From Clostridia bacterium (lineage in GTDB: Bacteria > Bacillota > Clostridia > Oscillospirales > Acutalibacteraceae), in assembly GCA_017615405.1 (NCBI GenBank), contig JAGAAE010000080.1:1-6117 (forward strand): a stretch of 6,117 nt of DNA, in the 5' to 3' direction. The stretch's first letter is position 1, and every line of letters begins with the position of its first letter. The position numbers and the translations under genes were made by a program. The notes beneath the pieces are model-generated. The model ran no database searches and was not told the origin of the DNA. It saw nothing but the letters and a program-made list of their open reading frames with translations. Of the stretch, positions 1 to 6,060 are shown in pieces.

Positions 1-972
1 GCCGCCCTCTTCCTTGGTCAATACGTAAACCTGACCATGGAACTTGGTGTGCGGATTGATGGAGCCGGGTTTGCAGAGAACCTGACCACGCTCAACTTCG
101 TCACGGCCTACGCCACGGAGAAGTGCGCCAACGTTATCGCCGGCCTCACAGTAGTCAAGAGTCTTACGGAACATTTCCATAGAAGTAACAACGGTCTTCT
201 TTCTCTCTTCGGTAAGACCGATGATTTCAACTTCGTCGCCTGCGTTTAACTTACCGCGCTCAACACGACCGGTAACAACGGTACCACGACCGGAGATAGT
301 CATAACGTCCTCGATAGGCATAAGGAACGGCATATCAGACTTACGGTCAGGAGTCGGAATGTAGCTGTCAACAGCATCCATAAGTTCCTTGATCGGAGCA
401 TAAGCCGGATCGGAAGGATCGGTAGATGCACACTCAAGAGCAACAAGAGCAGAACCCTTGATGATCGGGGTGTCGTCGCCGGGGAATTCATACTTATCAA
501 GAGTTTCACGAATTTCCATCTCAACGAGTTCGAGAAGCTCTTCATCGTCAACCTGATCGCACTTGTTCATAAATACAACGATTGACGGAACGCCAACCTG
601 ACGGGCAAGGAGAAGGTGCTCCTTGGTCTGAGCCATAGGACCGTCGGTAGCGGCGATAACGAGGATAGCACCGTCCATCTGAGCGGCACCGGTGATCATG
701 TTCTAAACATAGTCAGCGTGTCCCGGGCAGTCAACGTGAGCATAGTGACGAGCGTCGGTCTCATACTCAACGTGAGCGGTGTTGATTGTAATACCACGCT
801 CTCTCTCTTCAGGAGCCTTATCGATGTTTGCATAATCCTCAAACTGAGCCTGACCCTTGAATGAAAGATACTTGGTGATAGCGGCGGTAAGAGTAGTCTT
901 ACCATGGTCAACGTGACCGATTGTACCAATGTTTACATGGGGCTTATTACGTTCAAATTTAGCTTTTGCCAT
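1..972 (-). CDS. tuf: Elongation factor Tu, 3' end outside the window, interrupted by an in-frame TAG at codon 90
   Basis: EF-Tu carries aminoacyl-tRNA to the ribosomal A site as a GTP complex. Seen: the ATG at 972 opens [20 protein letters not shown]; the G1 motif GHVDHGKT is at residues 19-26, RGITI at 59-63, DCPGH at 81-85, NKCD at 136-139 and a GSAL motif near 173-176, followed by domain II (residues near 215-300). The frame holds 324 codons to the window edge; the family is about 400 residues, so roughly the last 75 are outside. The one defect is codon 90 (703-705), TAG where EF-Tu proteins have lysine in HADYVKNMIT; AAG to TAG is a single base change. No frameshift or other stop is present, so the product as written would be an 89-residue fragment. 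It could be a sequencing or assembly error, a fresh mutation, or a decaying second tuf copy. It is last in the str operon, 89 bp after fusA. Gene identity is certain; functionality is not. Confidence 0.95.
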
Positions 973-982
973 TGTGATTTTT

Positions 983-988
983 CCTCCC
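983..988 (-). promoter_or_regulatory. Ribosome binding site of tuf
   Basis: On the minus strand the sequence reads GGGAGG, then ten bases, then ATG at 972. It supports the chosen start and shows that the translation signals of tuf are intact despite the internal TAG. Confidence 0.8.
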
Positions 989-1018
989 TAAACAATATTA
1001 TTTTTAATCACATTAGTT

Positions 1019-1047
1019 AGTTTACCAAAAAATACTCAAAATTTCAA
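1019..1047 (-). promoter_or_regulatory. Possible internal promoter for tuf
   Basis: The minus strand has TTGAAA (1047-1042), a 17-bp spacer and TAAACT (1024-1019), matching the sigma-A consensus at 5 of 6 and 4 of 6 positions with ideal spacing, about 47 bp before the tuf start. An extra promoter would let EF-Tu be made in excess of EF-G. The region is AT-rich, so a chance match is quite possible. Confidence 0.35.
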
Positions 1048-1052
1048 GTATT
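1027..1052 (-). terminator. Weak AT-rich hairpin after fusA, possible partial terminator
   Basis: Reading the minus strand, AATACT (1052-1047) can pair with AGTATT (1036-1031), followed by four further T (1030-1027). The stem is only six AT-rich pairs, so it would be at most a leaky attenuator between fusA and tuf. It overlaps the possible tuf promoter. Confidence 0.2.
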
Positions 1053-1061
1053 ATTTGAAAA

Positions 1062-3143
1062 TTAGTCGTTCTTCGCTCTCGAAGAAATGATTTTTTCGGC
1101 GATGCTCTTCGGAACTTCCTTATAGCCGTCCGGTTCCATTACGTACTGACCGCGTCCCTGAGTCTTGGAACGGAGGTCGGTAGCATAACCGAACATATCA
1201 CCGAGCGGAACCCTCGCGTTGATCTGTTTAAGACCCGAGCGATCTTCAAATCCCTGGATCTCACCGCGGCGAGCGTTGAGGTCGCCTATAACGTCACCCA
1301 TATAATCCTCGGGGACAATGACGGTGACCTTCATGATAGGCTCTAAGAGCGCCGGGCTTGCAAGACGGCAAGCCTCTTTGAATGCCATGGAGCCTGCGAT
1401 CTTAAACGCCATTTCGGAAGAGTCGACCTCGTGGTAGGTTCCGTCATAAAGCGTAACCTTGACGTCAACTACGGGGTAGCCGGCAAGAACGCCTGCCTGC
1501 AACGCACCCTGGATACCATTGTCGACCGCCGGGATGTATTCCTTCGGAATGGCACCGCCGGTGACAGAGTTGATAAACTCGTATCCCTTTCCTGTCTCGT
1601 TCGGCTCAACGATGATCTTAACGTGACCGTACTGACCCGAACCGCCTGACTGACGTTTATATTTGGTTTCGTGATCGACCCTCTTGGTGATGCTCTCTTT
1701 ATAAGCAACCTGAGGAGCGCCGACGTTCGCCTCTACCTTGAATTCGCGCAAAAGTCTGTCGACGATGATCTCAAGGTGAAGCTCACCCATTCCGGCGATG
1801 ATGGTCTGTCCTGTTTCATCATCTGTATATGCACGGAAAGTCGGATCTTCTTCAGCAAGTTTTGCAAGAGCAATACCCATTTTTTCCTGACCTGCCTTGA
1901 TCTTCGGCTCGATGGCTACGCGGATAACCGGCTCGGGGAAGTTCATCGATTCAAGAATGATCGGATGCTTCTCGTCGCAGAGGGTATCACCGGTCGTGGT
2001 GTTTTTAAGACCGACGGCGGCGGCGATATCACCGGCATAGCAGGTCTCGATATCTTCACGGTTGTTCGCGTGCATCTGCAAAATTCGACCCATACGCTCA
2101 CGATTCTGCTTAACCGAATTGTAAACGCCGGCGCCTGAATTAACAGTGCCCGAATAAACGCGGAAGAAACATATTTTACCAACAAACGGGTCGGTAGCGA
2201 TCTTAAACGCCAAAGCGGCGAAAGGCTCGCTGTCGGAAGAATGTCTTACCTCTTCCTCCTCGGTGTTGGGGTTAACGCCCTTGATCGCCTCAACGTCGGT
2301 CGGAGCCGGCATAAAGTCGACGATCGCATCAAGCAACGGCTGAACGCCCTTGTTCCTGTAAGCGGTGCCGCAGCATACCGGGACCATCTCGTTTGCGATT
2401 GTCGCCTTGCGGATGACCTTCTTCATCTGCTCAACGGTCGGCTCGACGCCCTCGAAGTATTTTTCCATGAGTTCGTCGTCCATCTCAACGATAGATTCGA
2501 TCATCTGTGAACGATATTTCGCGGCTAATTCCTTCATATCGTCGGGAATAGGCTCGCGTCTTACGTCCTTACCGAGGTCGTCGTAATAGATCTCGGCATC
2601 GTTCTCCAAAAGGTCAACGATCCCCTTGAACGTGTCCTCACAGCCGATAGGCAGCTGGATCGGAACGGCGTTGCAGTTGAATCTTTCCTTTATCATGTCG
2701 AGAACGTGATAAAAGTCTGCACCCATGATATCCATCTTGTTTACGAATATCATACGGGGGACCTTATACTCATTAGCCTGATGCCAAACGGTTTCAGACT
2801 GCGGCTCGACACCGCCCTTTGCACAAAGAACGGTTACGGAACCGTCAAGTACACGAAGCGAACGCTGAACTTCAACCGTGAAGTCAACGTGTCCCGGGGT
2901 GTCGATGATATTGATACGATGGTCCTTCCAGAAACAGGTGGTAGCAGCCGAAGTTATGGTTATACCTCTTTCCTTCTCCTGCTCCATCCAGTCCATGGTC
3001 GACGCGCCGTCGTGAGTTTCGCCTAATTTACGGTTGATACCGGTGTAAAAAAGGATACGCTCGGTCGTGGTTGTTTTACCGGCGTCGATATGAGCCATAA
3101 TACCAATGTTTCTTGTCATTTCAAGACTAACTTTTCGCGGCAT
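1062..3143 (-). CDS. fusA: Elongation factor G
   Basis: EF-G is the GTPase that drives translocation of tRNA and mRNA and, with the ribosome recycling factor, splits ribosomes. The product is 693 residues, normal for the family. Seen in order: G1 AHIDAGKT at 17-24, RGITI at 59-63, DTPGH at 81-85 (with the catalytic histidine), NKMD at 135-138, the end of the G domain near 285, domain II about 305-395, domain III with GMGELHLEI at 451-459, domain IV about 482-605 with [10 protein letters not shown] at 499-508, and domain V to about 680. The start is the ATG at 3143, giving [14 protein letters not shown] and lying five bases after GGAGG. An in-frame ATG at 3161 adds six residues, but it lies upstream of this ribosome binding site. 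The gene follows rpsG by 51 bp and precedes tuf by 89 bp. It ends in TAA and shows no defects. Confidence 0.98.
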   Translation of the reverse strand: MPRKVSLEMTRNIGIMAHIDAGKTTTTERILFYTGINRKLGETHDGASTMDWMEQEKERGITITSAATTCFWKDHRINIIDTPGHVDFTVEVQRSLRVLDGSVTVLCAKGGVEPQSETVWHQANEYKVPRMIFVNKMDIMGADFYHVLDMIKERFNCNAVPIQLPIGCEDTFKGIVDLLENDAEIYYDDLGKDVRREPIPDDMKELAAKYRSQMIESIVEMDDELMEKYFEGVEPTVEQMKKVIRKATIANEMVPVCCGTAYRNKGVQPLLDAIVDFMPAPTDVEAIKGVNPNTEEEEVRHSSDSEPFAALAFKIATDPFVGKICFFRVYSGTVNSGAGVYNSVKQNRERMGRILQMHANNREDIETCYAGDIAAAVGLKNTTTGDTLCDEKHPIILESMNFPEPVIRVAIEPKIKAGQEKMGIALAKLAEEDPTFRAYTDDETGQTIIAGMGELHLEIIVDRLLREFKVEANVGAPQVAYKESITKRVDHETKYKRQSGGSGQYGHVKIIVEPNETGKGYEFINSVTGGAIPKEYIPAVDNGIQGALQAGVLAGYPVVDVKVTLYDGTYHEVDSSEMAFKIAGSMAFKEACRLASPALLEPIMKVTVIVPEDYMGDVIGDLNARRGEIQGFEDRSGLKQINARVPLGDMFGYATDLRSKTQGRGQYVMEPDGYKEVPKSIAEKIISSRAKND

Positions 3144-3148
3144 TTTTT

Positions 3149-3153
3149 CCTCC
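3149..3153 (-). promoter_or_regulatory. Ribosome binding site of fusA
   Basis: GGAGG on the minus strand, then AAAAA, then ATG at 3143. It decides against the upstream in-frame ATG at 3161. Only two bases separate it from the stem of the hairpin at 3156-3174, so folding there could affect access to this site. Confidence 0.8.
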
Positions 3154-3155
3154 AT

Positions 3156-3180
3156 CCGCATACTTTTTATGCGGTTTTTT
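3156..3180 (+). terminator. Hairpin in the rpsG-fusA spacer, terminator-shaped on the plus strand
   Basis: CCGCATA (3156-3162) and TATGCGG (3168-3174) form a perfect 7-bp stem with a 5-base loop. On the plus strand the stem is followed at once by six T, the form of an intrinsic terminator, but no plus-strand gene lies upstream. On the minus strand, where the operon is transcribed, an A-run precedes the stem and no T-run follows, so it should not stop the operon. There it is a stem-loop two bases upstream of the fusA ribosome binding site. The hairpin is seen directly; whether it blocks antisense transcription or tunes fusA translation is inference. Confidence 0.5.
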
Positions 3181-3194
3181 GAAACAGTATAATA

Positions 3195-3665
3195 TTACCA
3201 TCTGTAGTGAGCAAACGCCTTGTTTGCTTCTGCAGTTCTGTGCATCTCTTCGCGTCTCTTAACGGCATTACCGAGTCCGTTGGTCGCGTCGATGATCTCA
3301 GCGGCAAGACGCTCCTTCATAGTGCGTTCATTGCGCTGGCGGCTGAACATTGTAAGCCAACGTAAAGCCAAGGTTTGTTTTCTTTCGGGACGTACCTCAA
3401 ACGGTACCTGATAGGTGGCACCGCCCTTACGGACAGCCTTACATTCGAGCTGCGGCATAATGTTTTCCATTGCAGCGTCGAAGACCTCCAAAGGATCCTT
3501 TCCCGTTTTTTCACTGATGATGTCGAAAGCACCGTAAACTATCTTCTGGGCAACACCCTTCTTACCGTCAAGCATAATGTTGTTGATAAGGCGGGTAACC
3601 TTCTTTGAATTGTAGATAGGGTCTGCCAAAACATCACGTTTAGCAATAATACCTCTTCTTGGCAC
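3195..3665 (-). CDS. rpsG: 30S ribosomal protein S7
   Basis: S7 starts assembly of the 30S head on the 3' domain of 16S rRNA and lies near the E site and mRNA exit. From the GTG at 3665 the product is exactly 156 residues, the usual Gram-positive length. It begins [20 protein letters not shown] after the start and contains [15 protein letters not shown] (26-40), [20 protein letters not shown] (81-100), LRWL (101-104) and the typical C-terminal AFAHYRW. An in-frame ATG at 3683 would add six residues, but that ATG lies just upstream of and adjoins the AAGGAGG ribosome binding site (3680-3674), which is eight bases from the GTG. The GTG also matches the family N-terminus. In E. coli S7 represses its own operon by binding the rpsL-rpsG spacer; whether that holds here is unknown. 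Confidence 0.98.
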   Translation of the reverse strand: MPRRGIIAKRDVLADPIYNSKKVTRLINNIMLDGKKGVAQKIVYGAFDIISEKTGKDPLEVFDAAMENIMPQLECKAVRKGGATYQVPFEVRPERKQTLALRWLTMFSRQRNERTMKERLAAEIIDATNGLGNAVKRREEMHRTAEANKAFAHYRW

Positions 3666-3673
3666 TTTACTTC

Positions 3674-3680
3674 CCTCCTT
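3674..3680 (-). promoter_or_regulatory. Ribosome binding site of rpsG, selects a GTG start
   Basis: AAGGAGG on the minus strand, eight bases before the GTG at 3665. The upstream in-frame ATG (3683-3681) directly adjoins this site and is too close to use it, so GTG is the start. Confidence 0.85.
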
Positions 3681-3809
3681 CATAATGATAATGATCTCAT
3701 AGGTACTCGAGTTTAATCTCCCGTTGCACCAAGCAAGGCACTATACATATATTATATATAAGCCACTGCCGGTAAAAATGCAGTAGAGATCTCTCAAATT
3801 GTCTGCGAA
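3681..3809 (-). other. rpsL-rpsG leader/spacer with small inverted repeats
   Basis: This is the longest gap inside the operon (144 bp including the rpsG ribosome binding site). It holds a 5-bp stem ACTGC/GCAGT (3765-3769 with 3780-3784), a perfect 10-bp palindrome AGAGATCTCT (3785-3794), an 8-bp palindrome ACTCGAGT (3704-3711) and an AT-rich block (3742-3760). The block has a TATAAT on the minus strand (3756-3751) but no good -35 at 17 bp. In E. coli the equivalent spacer is the S7 repressor site. No coding potential was seen. Confidence 0.4.
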
Positions 3810-4232
3810 TTATTTCGCACCTGATTTCGGACGCTTCGCGCCGTACTTTGAACGGGCCTGCATTCTGTTCTGAACGCCCTGGGTATCAAGGGTTCCTCTT
3901 ACGATGTGATAACGCACACCGGGGAGGTCCTTAACACGTCCGCCACGGATAAGAACAACGCTGTGTTCCTGTAGGTTATGACCTACGCCGGGGATATAGG
4001 CGGAAACCTCGATGCCGTTTGAAAGACGTACTCTCGCGATCTTACGAAGAGCGGAGTTCGGCTTTTTGGGGGTAGAGGTCTTAACAGCCGTGCAAACACC
4101 ACGTTTTTGCGGCGAGTCGTTGTCGGTGAGGCTTCTCTTCATGGAGTTATAACCCTTCAAAAGAGCAGGCGCCTTCGCCTTTTTGACAGTCGTCTCACGA
4201 CCGCTGCGAACTAACTGGTTAAAGGTTGGCAC
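3810..4232 (-). CDS. rpsL: 30S ribosomal protein S12
   Basis: S12 sits at the decoding centre and helps set accuracy of tRNA selection. From the GTG at 4232 the product is 140 residues, starting [12 protein letters not shown] after the initiator. It carries [11 protein letters not shown] (40-50), [11 protein letters not shown] (54-64), [17 protein letters not shown] (84-100), [13 protein letters not shown] (101-113) and the basic tail [13 protein letters not shown]. Relative to E. coli there are 13 extra residues before TPKK, the insert known from Gram-positive S12. Lysines 56 and 101 match E. coli K43 and K88, where substitutions give streptomycin resistance, so both are wild-type here. Asp102 matches the residue modified by RimO in E. 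coli. It is the first gene of the operon, about 64 bases after the predicted transcription start. Longer in-frame extension upstream would run through the promoter and is not credible. Confidence 0.98.
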   Translation of the reverse strand: MPTFNQLVRSGRETTVKKAKAPALLKGYNSMKRSLTDNDSPQKRGVCTAVKTSTPKKPNSALRKIARVRLSNGIEVSAYIPGVGHNLQEHSVVLIRGGRVKDLPGVRYHIVRGTLDTQGVQNRMQARSKYGAKRPKSGAK

Positions 4233-4242
4233 TTTTTCATTT

Positions 4243-4253
4243 CTCCTTTCCTT
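4243..4253 (-). promoter_or_regulatory. Doubled ribosome binding region of rpsL
   Basis: The minus strand reads AAGGA (4253-4249) overlapping AAAGGAG (4249-4243). The second is ten bases before the GTG start at 4232. The first is eight bases before an ATG at 4240 that lies in another frame and would encode MKKCQPLTS, ending in TAG at 4211, inside rpsL. The GTG is preferred because its protein matches the S12 N-terminus. Confidence 0.65.
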
Positions 4254-4302
4254 AAAAAATTTTGGGCATAACAAAACTGCGCACAATTTCGCATGCTCGC
4301 AT

Positions 4303-4331
4303 ATTATACCGCCGAAAAGACAATTTGTCAA
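4303..4331 (-). promoter_or_regulatory. Sigma-A promoter of the str operon
   Basis: On the minus strand a perfect -35 TTGACA (4331-4326), a 17-bp spacer and a perfect -10 TATAAT (4308-4303). The start of transcription is expected near 4296, giving a leader of about 64 bases before rpsL. A full consensus match fits a growth-rate-dependent ribosomal operon and shows that rpsL here need not depend on a rpoBC transcript from upstream; the neighbour upstream is divergent. Confidence 0.92.
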
Positions 4332-4333
4332 CA

Positions 4334-4371
4334 TTTTTTTGCCTTAAAATCGCAGTTTTTTCGGCTTTTTT
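4334..4371 (-). promoter_or_regulatory. Phased A/T tracts (UP-element-like) upstream of the str promoter
   Basis: Four A/T runs lie directly upstream of the -35: 4334-4340, 4346-4349, 4356-4361 and 4366-4371. Their centres are about 10-11 bp apart, one helical turn. This is the arrangement expected for curved DNA or an UP element contacted by the RNA polymerase alpha subunits. The function is inferred from position and composition. Confidence 0.5.
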
Positions 4372-4400
4372 GCATATTACGGGTCAAAAACGAATAAAAT
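4372..4400 (+). promoter_or_regulatory. Candidate sigma-E promoter of the SPOCS/LysM gene
   Basis: On the plus strand GCATATT (4372-4378), 14 bp, then AATAAAAT (4393-4400). This resembles the mother-cell sigma-E pattern known from Bacillus (-35 with ATATT, -10 like CATACAAT, 13-15 bp apart), with A instead of the leading C in the -10. It sits about 33 bp before the start codon. No good sigma-A promoter was seen on this strand. It agrees with sipL of C. difficile being a sigma-E-dependent gene. Confidence 0.5.
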
Positions 4401-4420
4401 TTTAAAGAAAAGAAACATTC

Positions 4421-4426
4421 GGAGTG
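4421..4426 (+). promoter_or_regulatory. Ribosome binding site of the SPOCS/LysM gene
   Basis: GGAGTG, whose GGAG core lies nine bases before the ATG at 4434. It supports this start. Confidence 0.7.
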
Positions 4427-4433
4427 TGAAGAT

Positions 4434-5957
4434 ATGGAAAAAAACCTTGTAAAATCAACGATCAATACATACGAAACGGTGCTTTGCGAACAGCTTGAAC
4501 AGGCGATCGACGGTGAATTCAGCCTGCCCGATTTCTGCCCCGACGCGGTAAGGATCTTAAAGTGCCGGGCGGTGCCGAGGATCTGCCTTAAATCGGCGAG
4601 CGCAAAGACAGTAACGGTCGACGGGAACGTTTCCGTAACCGTTTTTTATTCGGATGAAGACGGCGGTATATTCTCCTATGAATACTCCTACCCGTTCAGC
4701 AAAACCAAGGACGTCGGTCAGAATATCGAGGAAGACAGGCTTATCGTCAAAACAAAGTGCGATTACATAAACTGCCGTGCGGTAAGCGGTCGGAAAATAG
4801 ATATCCACGGCGCCGTCAAGATAACGATCACGGCAAGCCGCAGAAACAGTATCGAGGTCATCTCGGATATTGATGATGACAGTATCGAAGTGCTGAAAGG
4901 AGTTTCTCCCGCAACAACGCCGTCCGACTATGCCGAGAAGAGTATAACAATTGAGGAGGACTGCGAACTCTCGGGCGGTGAAAGCGGAAACTCTATTTTA
5001 AGATACGACGGCGATGCGTATATAAAGGAATGCAAAATATTAAGCGGAAAGGTCATATTAAAGGGGGATATGACCGTCTTTGTCCGCTACCTGAAAGACA
5101 GTTCGGTAAACACCATGAAATCGGTCATACCTTTCAGTCAGGTGCTTGATATAAAGACTCCGGGCGATGCTTGCGAATGCTCGGGCGAGGTCGGAATATG
5201 CGCGCTTGAAATAGCGCCGAAAACCGACGACGACGGAGAGTTCAGGGTATTTTCGGTCATGGCAAAACTGCTTTTGACCGCCGAAACCTACTGCAAAAAC
5301 GATATCCCCGTCATACTCGACGCCTACTCGAAAAAATGCGGTGCCGAGATAACCAAAACGCCGGTAAAACTCAAAAAACTCGTTGATACGATATCGGACG
5401 GTTTCACCCTCAAAGACGAGATTAAAACTGCCGACTATTCGATACAGCGAATAATCGACAATTGGTACGACGTCCGTCTGAGTGAGAGCAAAATAGCCGG
5501 AAACGGAATAAAGGTATCGGGCGAGTTGCTGCTTTCGTTTATCATAAAAGACGAGGACGAAAACGTTTCGTATATCGAGAAGAAGGCGGATTTTGAGCAT
5601 ACCGTTCCGCTCGCCGAAAAGGACGGGGAGTTTTCCGCCGACCCGAAAATAATGGTAAAGTCACTCGGGTATACCCTCGTTGACGCAAACACGATAGAGG
5701 TCAGAGCAGAGCTTCTGGTAAAAACGCCCCTTTATGAGATAACCGAGATAACCGCCGTCACCGATATAAAAATATGCGATGATCAGGCATCAAATGGAAA
5801 CAGCGACACGGCAATGGTCGTTTATTTCGGGCAAAGCGGCGAAAAATTATGGGATATAGGAAGACGGTATCTCTCCGCCGTCGAGGATATCAAAAAAATA
5901 AACGGTATCGAAGAGGACACCCTTTCAAAAGATACGACCCTCTTGATACCCAATTAG
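4434..5957 (+). CDS. sipL: SPOCS (DUF3794) and LysM protein, probable SipL-type spore coat morphogenetic protein
   Basis: The 507-residue protein has three stretches of the SPOCS (DUF3794) kind, roughly at 27-135 (DGEFSLPDFCPDAVRILKC near its start), 187-285 and 320-435, then a polar linker (446-461) and a C-terminal LysM domain at about 462-506 (QSGEKLWDIGRRYL, DIKKINGI, LLIP). There is no signal peptide or membrane segment, so it acts in the cytoplasm. Known: C. difficile SipL has this architecture and length, and its LysM domain binds SpoIVA to anchor the coat on the forespore. By analogy the same role is inferred here. Other Clostridia proteins share SPOCS plus LysM, so the symbol is less certain than the domains. 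It has 14 cysteines, 13 of them in residues 1-302. It is transcribed divergently from the str operon, ends in TAG, and is followed by repeats rather than a partner gene. Confidence 0.85.
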   Translation: MEKNLVKSTINTYETVLCEQLEQAIDGEFSLPDFCPDAVRILKCRAVPRICLKSASAKTVTVDGNVSVTVFYSDEDGGIFSYEYSYPFSKTKDVGQNIEEDRLIVKTKCDYINCRAVSGRKIDIHGAVKITITASRRNSIEVISDIDDDSIEVLKGVSPATTPSDYAEKSITIEEDCELSGGESGNSILRYDGDAYIKECKILSGKVILKGDMTVFVRYLKDSSVNTMKSVIPFSQVLDIKTPGDACECSGEVGICALEIAPKTDDDGEFRVFSVMAKLLLTAETYCKNDIPVILDAYSKKCGAEITKTPVKLKKLVDTISDGFTLKDEIKTADYSIQRIIDNWYDVRLSESKIAGNGIKVSGELLLSFIIKDEDENVSYIEKKADFEHTVPLAEKDGEFSADPKIMVKSLGYTLVDANTIEVRAELLVKTPLYEITEITAVTDIKICDDQASNGNSDTAMVVYFGQSGEKLWDIGRRYLSAVEDIKKINGIEEDTLSKDTTLLIPN

Positions 5958-5989
5958 ACGTTAGATGATAGACGTTAGACAATAGATGA
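5955..5989 (+). repeat. Heptamer tandem repeat array 1 (TAGAYNN)
   Basis: Five consecutive 7-base units: TAGACGT, TAGATGA, TAGACGT, TAGACAA, TAGATGA. The first unit begins with the TAG stop codon of the SPOCS/LysM gene. The same kind of unit returns at 6080, on the other side of a palindrome. Confidence 0.75.
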
Positions 5990-6013
5990 TGAGGCAATAT
6001 TGATACATCGTAG

Positions 6014-6032
6014 GGGCGGATATTATCCGCCC
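6014..6032 (+). repeat. GC-rich palindrome, REP-like and possible terminator
   Basis: GGGCGGATA and TATCCGCCC form a perfect 9-bp inverted repeat around a single T, or as RNA a 7-bp GC-rich stem with a 5-base loop, followed by GAATTTTG. It could end transcription of the upstream gene, although the T-run is short. A related unpaired stretch (GCGGATTTTGGCGGGC, 6046-6061) follows. Its place between heptamer arrays also fits a dispersed palindromic repeat. Confidence 0.6.
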
Positions 6033-6060
6033 GAATTTTGTCTGTGCGGATTTTGGCGGG

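Noticed and set aside
703..705. TAG as a sense codon (alternative genetic code or pyrrolysine-like recoding)
   Set aside because: The SPOCS/LysM gene ends with TAG exactly after the LysM motif LLIPN, where termination is expected. The frame beyond it is repeat sequence with no protein-like features, although it stays open to the window end if TAG is ignored. The replaced residue is an ordinary conserved lysine and no special downstream element was recognised.
616..864. Plus-strand open frame across the tuf amber region
   Set aside because: It is antisense to conserved EF-Tu sequence on both sides of the TAG; no evidence of a gene.
1671..2138. 155-codon open frame on the plus strand inside fusA
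   Set aside because: It lies wholly antisense to conserved EF-G coding sequence, has no convincing ribosome binding site and shows no recognisable motif; it is a shadow of fusA codon usage.
4341..4371. Plus-strand hairpin GCC...GGC followed by six T, as a terminator upstream of the SPOCS/LysM gene
   Set aside because: The stem has only three GC pairs, then mismatches, then A/T pairs, and no plus-strand gene lies upstream. The sequence is better explained by the phased A/T tracts of the str promoter.
5058..5600. 180-codon open frame on the minus strand inside the SPOCS/LysM gene
   Set aside because: It is antisense to a gene with clear domains and its translation looks like low-complexity reverse-strand sequence with no motif.
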